Notes under the pieces: generated by a model
What the model saw: the letters and a program-made list of their open reading frames with translations, nothing else
Databases searched by the model: none
Told to the model about the DNA's origin: nothing
Assembly: GCF_017094505.1 (NCBI RefSeq)
Contig: NZ_CP064787.1
Coordinates: 1,984,001 to 2,048,000 of the forward strand
Direction: 5' to 3'
Length of the DNA stretch: 64,000 bases
From: Halapricum desulfuricans
Lineage (GTDB): Archaea; Halobacteriota; Halobacteria; Halobacteriales; Haloarculaceae
Program-made: the position numbers and the translations under genes
Shown: piece by piece, positions 63,782 through 64,000 of the stretch
How the letters are laid out: every line of letters begins with the position of its first letter
Position numbering within the stretch: the stretch's first letter is position 1

Positions 63782-64000
63782 GTTGCTCTATAACTCGCCC
63801 CGTGGCTTAAAACGTACGACGACGACCACGGCGTCGAGCCCGTCTCACGCAATCGGCCACGGAGTCGAACCCGGCCAGCGTGCTCGACTACGGAGCCGAA
63901 CCCGTCCCGCCCGACCGTTCGAGCGCGGCGTCAGAGATTTCGGACAGGCTTGCCCGTTTCCGTACGCATAGATCGACCGAGCCGAAACCGCGTGCAATGG
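63782..64000. other. gene-free right edge
   Basis: Upstream region of aMBF1 with no supported gene. Two imperfect direct repeats occur (acggagtcgaacccggccag and acggagccgaacccgtcccg, 63854 and 63889). A plus-strand ATG at the very end could open a gene that lies outside the window. Confidence 0.4.

Overview
The window is a GC-rich piece of a haloarchaeal chromosome (class Halobacteria). This follows from the very acidic proteins, archaeal S-adenosylmethionine synthetase, TrmY, aIF1, aMBF1, HalX and Bat-type regulators, Tat-lipobox secreted proteins and an archaeal tRNA-Pro. The genus cannot be fixed from the sequence alone. LAYOUT. (1) 1-24.0 kb is ordinary chromosome: central metabolism (class II aldolase, an aminotransferase), nucleotide-sugar synthesis, tRNA and translation functions (ThiI, GatB, aIF1, Dph6), topoisomerase I, small regulators, acetyltransferases and an unusual membrane histidine kinase. 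It is punctuated by small palindromic repeats and decayed IS200/IS605 ends. (2) 24.16-43.16 kb is a provirus of about 19.0 kb in the 3' end of a tRNA-Pro(CGG) gene, bounded by a 17-bp direct repeat. Its plus-strand core carries an A32/HerA-type packaging ATPase, a small membrane protein and two adjacent genes that I read as the small and large single-beta-barrel capsid proteins (VP7/VP4 type). That is the organisation of SH1/SNJ1-like tailless, membrane-containing viruses (Halopanivirales, formerly sphaerolipoviruses). Early and regulatory genes lie on the minus strand at both ends: integrase plus zinc-finger and HTH proteins on the left, SWIM-HTH and RHH proteins on the right. (3) 43.3-64 kb is chromosome again: TrmY, a ModE-like regulator divergent from a molybdate/tungstate ABC operon, a chemotaxis transducer, glutamate synthase, GrpE, PspA, UspA, PurS/PurQ, triosephosphate isomerase, a HalX response regulator and aMBF1. 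THE MOST UNUSUAL REGION is the accessory part of the provirus (27.4-31.7 kb), centred on a second, short tyrosine recombinase (28983-29570). On its 3' side the last codons of the recombinase gene (...KVDWL-stop) are repeated at 28288 and 27953. Each repeat is preceded by a small AT-richer membrane-protein gene whose stop codon touches or lies close to it. On its 5' side a second family of sites recurs five times (29569, 29666, 30243, 30588, 31586). Its best copies are 28 bp long with inverted 11-bp arms around a 6-bp centre, the geometry of a dif/Xer site, and they separate single small minus-strand genes (a WYL-like protein, membrane peptides, a Tat-exported protein). Together this looks like a cassette or module-exchange region organised around a tyrosine recombinase inside a virus. 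This is an inference from repeat geometry and gene placement, not a demonstrated system. Other points of note are a three-copy 80-bp palindromic element that in two cases starts inside a stop codon, a spike-like virion gene with a sharp base-composition break, and several near-perfect operator dyads next to likely autoregulators.
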